Assembly (NCBI RefSeq): GCF_036898095.1
Contig: NC_090768.1
Location: 50,407,283 to 50,471,282, forward strand
Source of the DNA: Palaemon carinicauda
Taxonomy: Eukaryota > Arthropoda > Malacostraca > Decapoda > Palaemonidae
Direction: 5' to 3'
DNA length: 64,000 nucleotides
The translations under genes were made by a program, and so were the position numbers. Under the pieces are notes generated by a model. That model searched no databases and was not told where the DNA came from. It was given only the letters and a program-made list of their open reading frames with translations. Positions 13,029 to 24,594 of the stretch are shown here, in pieces (the stretch's first letter is position 1; every line of letters begins with the position of its first letter).

Positions 13029-14460
13029 GGGGTGTGACAAAGCCATAAGACCTCATCCAGTGATGGAAGATTGAAAGTAATTTTAGCAATTTCACCAAAC
13101 TAAGTTGAATGAATATTCACAAAGAAACCAAAAAAATTTACATAGTTATATTTAACTTTGAATACGAGTATACAAATAAGACTGGGCTACGAGTACTGCA
13201 TCACCCTGCGAGCAAAGAGTTTGTGCCGTATGGGTGTTTGTTGTGGATAATGTACCAACCGTGTGTCACAAGATTGTACATAGTAACGACATTTCATTTT
13301 TTAAGTACAAATGAGTATCACATGATGCACAGAAAGCAGTTATGCAGTGCCGATCCACTACCAATGCAGTGTTCATACTGTGTTCACCTAAATAATGCCT
13401 CGGCACACCAAGCAGCGAATATATTTCACGATATAAAAATTCATATACAATGATCATTTCCCTTAAATAGACAGGTTTTGGTGGCAGCAGTGCTAGGATG
13501 GATTTCACTGTACCTAGGAATTTTCTGTTTTCAAACTAAATAGTTTTGAAGCAACTAAAAAAGGCAGTAAAATAGCCTATTCATTAATTATATTGAGATA
13601 ATGTGTACAAAGTAATACCTCATATTTGCACTGACAGCTACAAAAGGGGAATCGGAGAAGGTCAAAGTGTACATATAGCTGAGTAACCTTGGTTAGTTTA
13701 GGTTACCTCAGGTTAGGTTACCCACAAAAACCAGTGCTTAACAATGCTAGCCTAGGTAAACATACAATTTCACCAAGCAAAACTGAAAATCCGATCGGCA
13801 TATGGCACTACTGTCGGTCCATTCATGTTCCCACTTTTCCCATTCAATCACGGTACTGACAATTACCGGCTCTCTCAAAAGTGTTCAGTCAAGAGCGCAT
13901 GTAAATAACATAATTATAGATATGCTAGGGACTACTGTACAACATTTACATCATGCCTCACCTTATGTCATTGATTTGTTCCAAGAATTGCAACAAGAAA
14001 AATTACTCAACATAAATTAGCCCTTAAAAATACCATTTCTCAATTAAAAAAATCTTCTGGAGGAGAAGCAATACGAACATCGGGGGAGATTCATAGAAAT
14101 GACACTCGGACACTAAACAACCCTTGTATGCAACAGCATTTCATTACTGATGCAGTACTGTATAGCAAGTCTTTCAACTGTACAGCAAGTTATTCGAAAA
14201 TTAAGCTTTCTTACGAACATCATAGACATAATGTTCTTTGTATCTTCCCTTTGGGGCTAGTTGCATTGACAGTTACCATTTACTAAAGACTTCTATTCCT
14301 TATCATCGTCTTGTCCTAACTAGCTGTTTAATTACATCAACTTTACTTTCTTCCCATAACCATTTACCATTCAAGATACAGCAATTATGTAATTCTTCAG
14401 ACAAATTCCAATTAGTCTAAATCCCAAGGAATGAGATGATGACTTACTACCAAAATTATT
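13029..14460. other. AP1S intron, no feature recognised
   Basis: Contains short ORFs of up to 114 residues without recognisable motifs and a TTAGG-like stretch at 13690-13722. Confidence 0.4.
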
Positions 14461-14530
14461 ATAAGCCAAGCTATGACCCTAATTTGGAAAGCAGAAAGCT
14501 CCAACAAAAAAGCAGCCTAGCCCAGAAATG
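14461..14530 (-). mobile_element. (TAA)n-tailed retroposon, short fragment
   Basis: TAAGCCAAGCTATGACCCTA, TTGGAAAGCAG and CAGCCTAGCCCAG match the tail-proximal part of the family with changes. Abuts the Tigger transposase relic. Confidence 0.5.
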
Positions 14531-14968
14531 AATTTTTATGGATTTTGTGTTGGATGACAGTTCTCTTAAAAATTTCAAACCAGCCACGGCTTGCCTTGAA
14601 TGTTTCTTTTTCTTTGTCTGCTGATGTATCTGGCTCCTTTTTAACAAGGTCACCATACAATACACTGGCTTTATCACAAATAATGTTCTTAGTAATTGTA
14701 TCTGCTGCTAACTGCTTCTCAATGATCCAGAGGAGCAGCGTCATTTATATGTTATCAAAAATACATAGCCATTGTTTTGTTAATGTCAGCACCCATTTCA
14801 CATCAATTAATTTTATTTCTCTTTCCTTGAGCATTGTACAAATCGTGGATGTAGTACGACTGTACATTTTTGCTAAGTCTCCCTCACTTGTACCTTGTGC
14901 ATGCTACCTTATCAATTTCTTTTTTTCAGCTCAAAAGTAATTATCTCCTTACTGTCTTTCTTACTCAT
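14520..14968 (-). pseudogene. Tigger-type transposase N-terminal relic
   Basis: Starting at ATG 14968 the minus strand reads MSKKDSKEIITFELKKRN and a stop, then in the following pieces EGDLAKMYSRTTSTICTMLK (helix-turn-helix), LTKQW, WIIEKQLAADTITKNIICDK and ASVLYGDLVKKEPDTSADKE, KETFKASRGWFEIFKR. This is the order of the HTH and CENP-B-type DNA-binding domains of Tigger/jerky transposases, which bind the terminal repeats. The early stop and frame changes make it a pseudogene. The DDE catalytic domain is missing; the sequence runs into a fragment of a (TAA)n-tailed retroposon at 14461-14530. Confidence 0.75.
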
Positions 14969-15499
14969 CTTAGTGGCTATTGTTTAGATAACGTACTGTA
15001 CTACTAACTTGACAGTGAGCAACTGTGATCACAGTTCGATAATGAACGCATGGTAACTACTCTACAAAGAACAGCAGTCCACAGATGCTCGCACAATTGC
15101 TATACACTATGTAGATGAAGCTGGTACGACTGCTATTCAGAGTGATTGATTGATTTAAAGTTTTCAGGCATCCTGGCATCTATTCAGAGAGTGAACGAAT
15201 CAGGGTCTGAGCAAAGGGGGATGTGAGCAATGGCAGAACAAAATGCCGTAAAAATCACGCAAACACTGCGTGGTTGGTGTATAGGCACCGCGCAATTATT
15301 TTCTGCTTATCGTGTGTAAGTTTTATTAATATTTGTCCATAAAAATTTAACATATTGAGGGTGACCAATACTCTACAATACTCATTAATCAATTTGAATT
15401 TTGATGCTCATATAATGATTTGCTCATACTGTATTCAATTTCACTCATAAACCAAGGTACTACTGCAGATTGGTCATATACTGTATAAACCATGAAATG

Positions 15500-15864
15500 A
15501 AAAGTGTGTCAATCTGTTCAATATTTTCAACAAGTTTGAATTCCTGAAGTTCCATCAATTTAACTAAAAGATGATTATACTTCCACAATCTAGTCAATGC
15601 TAGAACAAAACTTCTTGAATACTCTGTAGTATTAAGCCTTATGGATGAAGAGGCAAGACAGTTAGAATGAACTGCATATCTATTACTATGTACACGATGG
15701 CACAGTCTGGGAAGGTCTGAATACAAAAGACTAAAAATATATGCAATATCGACAGAGTAAAATAGGCTTGAATAAGGAAACAAATATTCTAAAATTCCTA
15801 CAATGTACAAACCTCCTAGTATACTTAGATCTCGTTCATGTCTACAGTAGGTGGAAAATAACAT
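15500..15864 (-). pseudogene. Probable LINE (non-LTR retrotransposon) C-terminal remnant
   Basis: The reading frame contains HRVHSNRYAVHSNCLASSSI, RLNTTEYSRSFVLALTRLWK and a following LMELQEFK. This resembles the C-terminal tail after the reverse transcriptase of arthropod LINEs, where a basic stretch leads to an RSF(V/I)PA..RLWN-type motif and a short helix. The expected Asn after the Trp is replaced and the part before it is no longer recognisable. No RT catalytic motif is present. An intron-resident fossil; identity is moderately supported only. Confidence 0.45.
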
Positions 15865-16039
15865 ACAGTTCCCTTTTATACTCTGATTGGGATAAAAAAA
15901 AGGTGAATCTAAGAAATATTATCATTATTAGATTTTCAGTAGCCTCCTGATGAACGTAGATTTAATCTAGACGTCTTGAACAGAAAAGGCAGTGTTGCTA
16001 CCAGTAGATAGGATACCCACCCAATTCATTGTAACTGGT

Positions 16040-16240
16040 AAGGCTGGTATTAGTGTTATTACTATTAGAGTATTATTTATTGCAACCCTAGTTGGAAAAG
16101 AAAAATGTTATAAGCCCCTGGGCCTCATTAGCAAAAGCAAAAGAGGAAACAAAAAGTAAAGAATAAACTATAAAAGAGAAATAACTAAAAACACATGATA
16201 AATAATGTCAAATGGATAAGTAACAGATAAACTATAAAAT
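16040..16240 (-). mobile_element. (TAA)n-tailed retroposon, diverged fragment
   Basis: Contains TTATTGCAACCCTAGTTGGA, then TGTTATAAGCCCCTGGGCCT and an A-rich stretch with ATAAACTATAAAA. The tail is decayed. Confidence 0.6.
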
Positions 16241-17889
16241 GAAACTTGTGTCCACGTGCTTCACAGAATAGCCTTTGCACCAAGTTCAAACTTCTCAAGT
16301 TCCAAAGAAAGGAATCATCAGCATATATTAATCTTTAGTATAACATATAAATCTTCAAACCAGACCAAAATCTGATACTGACCACTCAGCAATGAAACAT
16401 AGCAACAGATATATGTACAGTACTTTTTATGATTACTACTCTGATAAAATTGAACTCGTCAAGAAGGATAATGTCTTGATCCAATCATAAAGAGAAAAAT
16501 ATCCTCAATAAATATCAAATATTTGTGTAGCATTAAACATATTTTGTCAAAATGAGCATCATAATTCCTGGCTCATAACCTTGTTACCTTTCATTTTTTT
16601 TATTACAATCAAGTTTCCCTATCTGTCATAAAACTGTCTCCAGCCATATTAAAAATAGGGAAAAAGTGCATATTCTAATAGACCTGACAAATTAAGAGCT
16701 CTGCTTCTAACCCCATATTATTGTGAAATTCCTGTATCAAATATATTCTTCAGATTACCTCCAAATCAATGTTTATAACCAACATCTAACAATAAGTTAA
16801 TGCTATATTTTTCTTTTGTGTCTTGAGGTAACATTAAGGAGTTTTATTTTCTGTTACAAACCTGATGCTAAGGTTTCTTTTTTTCTTGAATAATATTGGT
16901 GCTCAATAAATCCTGTTGTTAGCCTAAAGGGGGCTTTGTTATTGTGTTCAGTGAAGGTAATTTGCTAATGTCAATTCTTACAGCTGTTGCATAGCAACCG
17001 TAGTATTGCCAAGGGTACTGGAAACAGTGGCCTCCCAAGGTGACAGGATGGACATTCGTGTCCATCGGTACCTGGACCACTGGTTAACCCTGGCATCCAC
17101 ATAAGGATCAGGGTGTCAGATCGCTAACTCATACTCCTGAAGATTAACGGGGGAAAGTCAGACTTGTTTCCTACCACCCAAGCCAGAGTATGAGATGTGG
17201 TCAGACATCTGTTACCTAATTCCCGGCAACCAGATAATCCTGTTGTTAACAGGAACTTCTAAAGAGGGGGCACATCACACTTATGGATGAAGAGGAATTA
17301 TGAACTGTGTAGTTATTACTCCAAGCATTCAAGACATCACTGGAAGGTTGAAAAATAGGGGGTAAAAGACAATCCATTAATATGGTTTAACCAGGGAAGC
17401 ACCCCTCAGAGGACCTGTGCCGAGTGGCGGTGCAGATTTTCCTCAGGGCAGAAGAGCAAAGGGTGACTATGAAACAAAGGTAAGAGATAGGAACTAGATA
17501 CGTTAACTGCTTACATCACACATTGGCCAGAAAGACAAAATCTCAAAACATCTTAAATGACAAGAACATAAAATCTATAATCATGAAATTAACTTATGAT
17601 TGACTTGATTTCCCCAATTGGCAATTAAAGTTAAGGCACTTACAAAAATGGCATTAGGCCATGATGAACAAAAATAGATGTTACACCATGTCTTTGACCC
17701 ATTAAATTATAATAAGCATATCTGGGATCACAGACACTTTACCACCCGATCTTGATCACACGAATACTACAAGTTTATTCAGTAAGACATAAGCGGTGAC
17801 ACAGACACTTCCACATCAGAAAGAACCATGCCAATTATAGAAGGACTCCTTAATCGCAAAGACTAGTAAAGGGCCCATCTAGTTAAAAG
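16241..17889. other. AP1S intron; possible unknown repeat at 16960-17480
   Basis: The 16960-17480 segment is GC-richer than its flanks and contains GTGACAGGATGGACATTCGT and similar non-AT-rich blocks, suggesting a dispersed repeat, but there is no second copy in the window. Confidence 0.3.
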
Positions 17890-18098
17890 GTTAAAGGTGT
17901 TTGGTTTTAGTCCTAGTTTCATCAGAATAGATGCCCATCAGAACGTCAGTTGGGTAAGCCTAAACCCCCTACTGTGGTGCCCGACCACAGCAGTGGCCTC
18001 CCCAGTAAACAGCTTAAACTCACAGTCCCGGGCAGGGATAGATCTGCTGCCACGCGAATGCGAGGCAAACACGTTATCGCTGTACTAACCAGGAGGAT
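17890..18098 (-). mobile_element. Probable tRNA-derived SINE
   Basis: On the minus strand from 18098: CCTGGTTAGTACAGCGATAA, CGTGTTTGCCTCGCATTCGC, GTGGCAGCAGATCTATCCCT and GCCCGGGACTGTGAG. This resembles a degenerate tRNA head with box A-like TGGTTAGTACAG and box B-like GATCTATCCC. The 3' limit is unclear. Confidence 0.45.
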
Positions 18099-18172
18099 CG
18101 TTAGATTGACATGAAACCGATTTCGATGGCCAATAAAAGATTTTCCATTCCCAGATACTGTTAAGTGATGGT

Positions 18173-18174
<2 letters not shown>

Positions 18175-18256
<82 letters not shown>
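18175..18256 (+). repeat. Poly-A followed by (GA)n
   Basis: About 46 A residues, then GA dinucleotides. Could be the tail of a plus-strand retroposon, but no body was identified before it. Confidence 0.95.
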
Positions 18257-18260
<4 letters not shown>

Positions 18261-18998
18261 CACTAGTTTTCCACATTGCTGTATTCACTTCTTTGTTGTG
18301 AAAATCCTTGCCTTCCGCAGTGATTCAAGAATCATCTAACCAGGCCTATTAGGACTTAAAAATAGAGACTGTCTCTGCATACACTTATATCACTGTCAAA
18401 GACCATTATCATTACTATTAATTTCTTTAACTAGACTGCAGAGTTCATATTCCTGACTCTCACAGGGTGAAAAGACCCAGTCTCTTAAGCAGTTTAAAAA
18501 CTATAAATATACACATATGGCAGAGATTAAAAAAGCTTAAATAGACCATAAAACCAAAATCCTCACCTCTTATGGAGCTGGCAATTAAAATTCAGAACTT
18601 CTTACAGATGAAAAACACATGAATACAGTATTTGTGCATTTTTTCTCTCAGAAAATGAACAAACACTACAGAATTACATAAAAAACTGTAAACACTGCCT
18701 AAAGGTACATGGCGAAAATGAACGAAAACATTACAAAAAATACATTAGAATCCTCTATTACATAGCAGAAGAGTAAAAGGAAAACAGCTATAGACTGCAT
18801 ATGAGAGTTATGGTTTAAAGTAAAATAAAAATTCAATTTTAAAATTCTATACGTAATGTAAATTACAGATTAGGAACCGTAGGGTAATCAATACCAAATC
18901 CAATAATTTCTAAGGACAATAAGCAATAATATTTTCATAACCACATAAACAAAACACCGCAAAGTGAAAAACAGGCTCAAGCTGCCTATTACCAGCCT

Positions 18999-19105
18999 AT
19001 AACTAAAGATGTCACGAGACCTCTAGGGAGCATGATTAAAAGCAGGATGGCGGGACGTCACGATGTGTCGTAACCACACCGAGACCTATCTACTACGAGA
19101 GTTCT
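18999..19105 (+). repeat. Dispersed ~105-bp repeat, copy 2
   Basis: AAGATGTCACGAGACCTCTA, then GGGAGCATGATTAAAAGCAG and GATGTGTCGTAACCACACC. Same length as the copy at 12188, no indels obvious. Confidence 0.75.
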
Positions 19106-20642
19106 GTGTGTCATTCTAAACTTAAGAAATGACTTCTGCTATACTTATATGCAGTTACATAACATACAAACCCCAACCTTAATGAAGCGATATCCAAATG
19201 AAATGTGGCACTGTACTAAATAATGAAATAACGTTATTGCTACAGTGAGGTACTACCCAGAAAAGAATACTATATTCTACTCTTCAGATTCAAAGACGTA
19301 AAGAAATGAGGATTGAGCAAGATCTGTGAGACAACTTTACTCCAATACTTCTTACTTAATACATAACCTCAAATTCTAAATACTGTAATAGCAAAATATA
19401 CAAACAGAAATAAATACAGAAATGCTATGAGATTACAAAAAAATTCTTTACATCTATCACATTAGCATTTACCTAAAATAAAACTAGATATTGGGCCTTA
19501 AGATTAGGTACAGTAGCATCAGACAATAGATGTTCAGCAAATCACACGCAAACACACACACACACACTAAAGCATGCAATCAATACCAAATTAGATTTTA
19601 AGCAGAGAAAACTAAGCAAAGTGGAGCTTCTCAACTTTGCCATATACGAATGAACATCATGAGCAACAAAATGGGACTATAATTTCTAAAGAGGATGATT
19701 AAAGATTAAGAAACAAACATGCAATGGTGTGTGTGTAACTGTCTGTGTCCCCTATGACAACTCACTGGCCAGGTAGAAGCTCTTGCCTTTAGGGATGACA
19801 CATTATATGAATGACCAACGACAACAACGGTCTGATTAACAGGGTCTTAAGTATCCCATCCTAGGCAATGCAAAAATGTACATAAAATACAGGAACAAAA
19901 TACAATATGGCTTACAAATACATAATGCTAGTTTAATACTTCATCCCATAAATGCAAAAACTTTAGAACAATTTTATAAAGGCAAAAATAAGGATAAATT
20001 TCAATAAAGCTAAAAGCCAAAGATGAAGGACAATGCAACATTACTTTGCAAACAACATGCAAACTACGGGTAATGATTCTCTGACGGAGCAAGTAAGACC
20101 CTCAATTGATGTTTTGATCAGCCTGCTATTGGAAATGGTCAGGAAGTTAATTGAACACGAATGAAAACTACCACTACTGAATCTGCCATCATTACAATCC
20201 ATAACTTCAATGTTACTGGCTGCTACAGTGGTTTCATCCTCTTAAAAATGAAGTGCTTTAAACACCATAACTGATAATGCAATACTAGGATATATTAAAA
20301 ATCTGATTTCTTCCAATTATTCAGTAATAACGTACAGCATTAACTTATGTAAATACTGTAGTTTAGCTACTAAGCACTCAAATTAAACCTATGGAAGTGT
20401 AAAAAATTAAAACTAATAAACACTTGCTGCTAATCATTTTGAGATATCTACCCTGTTAGTACCTATACATTTATGCTAATGAATTTCCCTCAAGAGATCA
20501 TGAACGTATGAAAATAACGAGATTACAAGTGACACAGACACCCAACATCTATCCAACAATAACTATACCTAAAAGGCATAAAAATACTAAACTTGTTTAC
20601 ATTTACCTAACACGATGTCTAGGAATAATCTTATAAATACTC
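19106..20642. other. AP1S intron, no feature recognised
   Basis: AT-rich, with a short CA run near 19550-19567. Confidence 0.5.
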
Positions 20643-20899
20643 ATATCGTCACCCTCATAAACTAACTGCCTAAGTCATTTTCTCCACTTGTTGGGAAATA
20701 AAAAAAACCTTCTCATTTCCTAATTCTTTATATCATGGTGTTGAGCTTCAATTAACAAATTCTAATTCACAAATTCTTCTGTTAAGAATTTGTGAATTGA
20801 AGCTCAAGACAATGATATAAAGAATTAGGAAATGAGAAGGTTTTTTCTTTTGATTTCCAAACAAGTGGAGAAAATGCTAGTTTATGAAGGTGACGATAT
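20643..20899. repeat. Imperfect 257-bp inverted repeat
   Basis: Arms of roughly 120 bp starting ATATCGTCACC and ending GGTGACGATAT. Shared blocks include CCTTCTCATTTCCTAATTCT and its complement. The centre has an inner hairpin AAATTCTT..AAGAATTT. Probably a degraded MITE. Confidence 0.8.
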
Positions 20900-22191
20900 A
20901 TAGTACGGAGCTTTCTAAATGATAAAAGCACCAGTACTGGCACAGTGGATAAAAATTAATCTGAATTCATACCCCTATGCAAAAAAAAAGGAACTCATCC
21001 TGACATTAAAACTTAATTCCTCGTGTGAATGAAATGAAACTTGGATGCTTCAACACTGAGATCAGGCTTACATTTCATATGAATTTAAAAAAAAACACTT
21101 TAAATAAATACCGTAACCTATTATAATAGCTACACTGCTTATGACATTACATATTACTTTGCAATGCATTCTGCATTTGCAGTTGATAATGTCTTGCAAA
21201 GCACTCTTACCTGACGTATAAAGGATGGTTTTACATGTTCAGTTAATGAGCTGCACATGAATATTGAATAAATTAAAACCAGTATAAAAAAAATACTATG
21301 GTATAAATACTAAACTCTAAAAATTTCTTCATAACAATATATAAAATTACGATCAAAATTAACAATGAATCAGGATATACATACAGTATTGTATTGTGCC
21401 GCTTCATAAAAGCAGACTTACTTAGATTTTCTTCTAAAATCAAGTTACAATCTTGCAAAAGATCACACAATAACACTGCCCTTTGGTAGCCTTTGGGATG
21501 AATAAAATCAACATATGCAGGAAAAGGGCTATAATCCAAATCTGGTTGAAATAATTGGCATAATATTTTACGAGAAATACTACACAAACACATACAAAAA
21601 ACAAAAAATGAATTACAAGGTACAAGCCAGTTCAGAAGTTACGAGTAATTGCCGGCATGCAGGCTACCTCAATCGAATACATACCCAGGATACCCTCCCG
21701 CCCGACCCTAATTAAAAATTCCACCAAGAAAGCAATGGCCTCTATGAAAGGGGAAAATAAAATCCTGATAAAAGAAAGCACTAATCAAGATGCTTTCTGT
21801 TGCACGTTCTCCCTGGTAAGTTTTTCTTCTCAAGTACAACGACAAAATTCTTCTGAGACTAATGCCTTCTTGATAAATAATTTAATAAACACTAAGATGA
21901 GAATAATTTGGAATAAAGAAAGGAAAAACAAAAACAAACAGCCTTACACACAGGCTTTATAAGATTACTACTAAGCTTTTCCACTACCAAGCATCATGTT
22001 TCATATTTCCGAGGGCTGGTTTCTTATCTAATGAATTACCCGATGTGAAGCTGCTGAAGTCAATGAAAATCTATTTCAGGATGCAAGCTATAAAACTTGA
22101 AGGAATAATAACCAGCTGAAATCATACTACTACAGACTTGAATCATTTAATAAACACAACTTTGAATTCAATGTCTTTCAGTAAAGTTATA
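20900..22191. other. AP1S intron, no feature recognised
   Basis: Contains opposing ORFs of about 100 residues near 21273-21962 that have no recognisable domain and no splice support. Confidence 0.4.
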
Positions 22192-22583
22192 TACAGGGTG
22201 TCTCAAAAAAATGTACTCACTCTTTGAATGACGAGAAAACCTTTATTTATGAACATAGAGCGAAATGAAATAGCATCGAATACATGAGACAAATGTTCAA
22301 ATTGATGACTATTATAAATGTACTCAGTCTTTTTTTGTGTTGCAGATATCCTGAATTACTGAAGCTATGGCAGGAAATCAACTTAGTTTCGAAGATGATT
22401 TCCTGCCATAGCTTCAGTAATTCAGGATATCTGCAACACAAAAAAAGACTGAGTACATTTATAATAGTCATCAATTTGAACATTTGTCTCATGTATTCGA
22501 TGCTACTTCATTTCGCTCTATGTTCATAAATAAAGGTTTTCTCGTCATTCAAAGAGTGAGTACATTTTTTGAGACACCCTGTA
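22192..22583. mobile_element. 392-bp near-perfect palindrome, mariner-type ends
   Basis: Flanked by TA, with ends CAGGGTGTCTCAAAAAA and the complement. The two arms of about 185 bp match almost base for base, with a centre of about 20 bp around AACTTAGTTTCGAAG. Both strands therefore give nearly the same 81-residue ORF, which is an artefact of the palindrome. The CAGGGTGTCTC end and TA target are typical of mariner-like MITEs. Confidence 0.88.
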
Positions 22584-22683
22584 GTATACCTACAACCATA
22601 ACCAGCCCCTCAGAATGCAAACACTGACGTTGGTCTTGGAAGCTTCAGGATTACAACTCGTAAGCTGTCTCGCCGTAACTAAC

Positions 22684-22821
22684 CTCCTGCAGAAGGTCCT
22701 GAGCTGCTATGGCCTTGAGTACATTTTTCTTACTTGTTTCGCAAACTTCACCGCCAACCATCAGTTCGTCTAACATGAAGTAAGCCTTCTCAAAATTGAA
22801 AATAATATCCAATTCACATAC
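22684..22821 (-). CDS. AP1S: AP-1 complex subunit sigma, third visible coding exon
   Basis: Encodes [20 protein letters not shown] then [20 protein letters not shown] and QDLLQE, the C-terminal helices of the sigma chain, including the region that packs on the large subunit and helps bind dileucine signals. The acceptor is CAACAG (22824-22822), phase 0, matching the previous donor. The donor is GAG|GTTAGT at 22683. Length is 138 bases (46 codons). Reading through the donor would give [10 protein letters not shown] and a stop, but family members continue differently and a matching last exon exists at 7014, so the read-through tail is treated as intron. The intron before it is about 6.8 kb and contains SINE-like copies, family B elements and piggyBac-type MITEs. 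Confidence 0.93.
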
Positions 22822-22956
22822 CTGTTGATAATATAAAAATAGGAAAGTTAACATATTATCTATTATAAATCATGGCTAAATATCTACAAGCGGCATATTA
22901 CCAAATTCTACATCAAAATCATCACCATTAACATCTAAATGTTGGATTTTGCCTCT

Positions 22957-23198
22957 ACAAGTAGAAGGCACATAGTTTCCCTTCAAAGTTTTCTGTCAAA
23001 GATACAAGTGGAAGGCACATAGTTCCCCCTTCAAAGTTTTCTGTCAAAGATACAAGTGGAAGGCACATAGTTCCCCCTTCAAAGTTTTCTGTCAAAGATA
23101 CAAGTGGAAGGCACATAGTTCCCCCTTCAAAGTTTTCTGTCAAAGATACAAGTGGAAGGCACATAGTTCCCCCTTCAAAGTTTTCTGTCAAAGATATT
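22957..23198 (-). repeat. 48-bp minisatellite
   Basis: About five units, each with GATACAAGTGGAAGGCACAT and CAAAGTTTTCTGTCAAA. The central units are identical. The 48-bp length makes a repeated 16-residue frame (SLTENFEGGTMCLPLV) on the minus strand, but no gene context supports translation. In the AP1S intron, 136 bp above the 22821 exon edge. Confidence 0.92.
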
Positions 23199-23626
23199 TT
23201 CTGTCTAAATTTCTTTATTTTCAAGTCCTTTATTCACAGCTCTTTGCTCTATTACTTCACTGATCTGGCCAACATTTCTATATACTGTATTGCACATTCC
23301 CATCACAAGAACGTATCAACTAAAAAATTTGAGATCCAGTTCTAGTTTTCCAGTTAATCTACATTAAAATATATCTCGTAGAAACTCATTTACTTGAAAA
23401 GTAATTTTCCAGATGACTCCAGCCATTACAGCTTTTAATACTCTGTAGTCACAATCCTTTATAATGCCTATCATTTCTTTTGACACATATATCAATGCCT
23501 AATACAATTTATTTCATTTTAGTTTAGTACTTATGATAAATTCTAATATACCAGAAACTCTCCAAAATGTTGATATTAAACATATAGAAAACATCAACCT
23601 TTAAATAATCCCTTATATCAGAAATA

Positions 23627-23893
23627 CCTGCTGCTTCCTCCGATGCCTTAGATGACCGCGGAGGTAGCAGCAGTAGGGGATTCAGTGTTATGAAGCTTCC
23701 TCTGTGGTGGATAATGTGGGAGGGTGGGCTGTGCCCCCCTAGCAGTACCAGCTGAACTCAGTTGAGTCCCTTGTTAGGCTGAGAGGAACGTAGAGAGTAG
23801 AGGTCCCCTTTTTTGTTTTGTTTCATTTGTTGATGTCGGCTACCCCCCCAAAATTGCGGGAAGTGCCTTGGTATATGTATGTATGTATGTATC
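23627..23893 (+). mobile_element. SINE-like retroposon with (ATGT)n tail, copy 1
   Basis: From CCTGCTGCTTCCTCCGATGC through GTCCCTTGTTAGGCTGAGAG and TTTGTTGATGTCGGCTAC to GTGCCTTGGTATATGTATG and the tail. Matches 24327-24594 (inverted) and 36619-36923. No clear tRNA promoter boxes. Confidence 0.75.
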
Positions 23894-24326
23894 AGAAATA
23901 CAAATAACTACTTTCATCTCCTGATTAATAAGGTTAGCTTACTAAAATATTATAGGTTGTGATAATGGGCACCAACACCATCACGCTAAGATCCCCTTAA
24001 ACTGTTTGTTAATCCAATGTTTTTCTCAACCCACTTTCATCAGTCTAAATCTTTCTGGTCAACTGAATTTTAGTTGAACATCTTTTGTCTAACAAATATA
24101 AATGATGAGAATTAATTCTGGCAATTTGGCCTCTAATTTATGGTAGTTTTAATTATTTCTCAATTAGCCAATTCTATAAAGTACTGTACCGAGACTAAAA
24201 TATGAAAGATTTTTAATATCAATTACTGTACTGAACAGTAAATGCCCAAATTCATCTTCAATATACAAGATATAAACTACATAAAAAAAAGTCCATAAAC
24301 TTGTATTCAACCAGCAGATAACCTGC

Positions 24327-24594
24327 TACATACATACATACATATACCAAGGCACTTCCCCCAATTTTAGGGGTAGCCGACATCAACAAAATGAAACAAA
24401 AACAAAAAAGGGGACCTCTACTCTCTATGTTCCTCCCAGCCTGACAAGGGACTCAACCGAGTTCAGCTGGTACTGCTAGGGTGCCACAGCCCACCCTCCC
24501 CCGTTATCTACCACAGATAAAGCTTCATAACACTGAATCCCCTACTGCTGCTACCTCTGCGGTCATCTAAGGCACTGAAGGAAGCAGCAGGGCC
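24327..24594 (-). mobile_element. SINE-like retroposon with (ATGT)n tail, copy 2
   Basis: Inverted relative to 23627-23893 with a spacer of about 430 bp. Starts (CATA)n CCAAGGCACTTCCCCC and ends GAAGGAAGCAGCAGG. Confidence 0.75.

Noticed and set aside
13690..13722. TTAGG-like motifs as telomeric repeats (also near 33375 and 33960)
   Set aside because: Only one or two imperfect units; at 33375/33960 they belong to the ends of an inverted-repeat element.
21273..21962. Opposed ORFs of about 100 residues as an extra gene or exon
   Set aside because: No recognisable motif, no consistent splice signals and lysine/asparagine-rich composition as expected from AT-rich DNA.
22247..22529. Two nearly identical 81-residue ORFs on opposite strands as a gene pair
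   Set aside because: Direct consequence of the 392-bp palindrome; no domain and a mobile-element context.
22651..22683. Read-through C-terminus [10 protein letters not shown] of AP1S
   Set aside because: A donor GTTAGT follows the conserved LLQE, and an exon encoding the expected arthropod C-terminus exists at 7014-6970 in matching phase.
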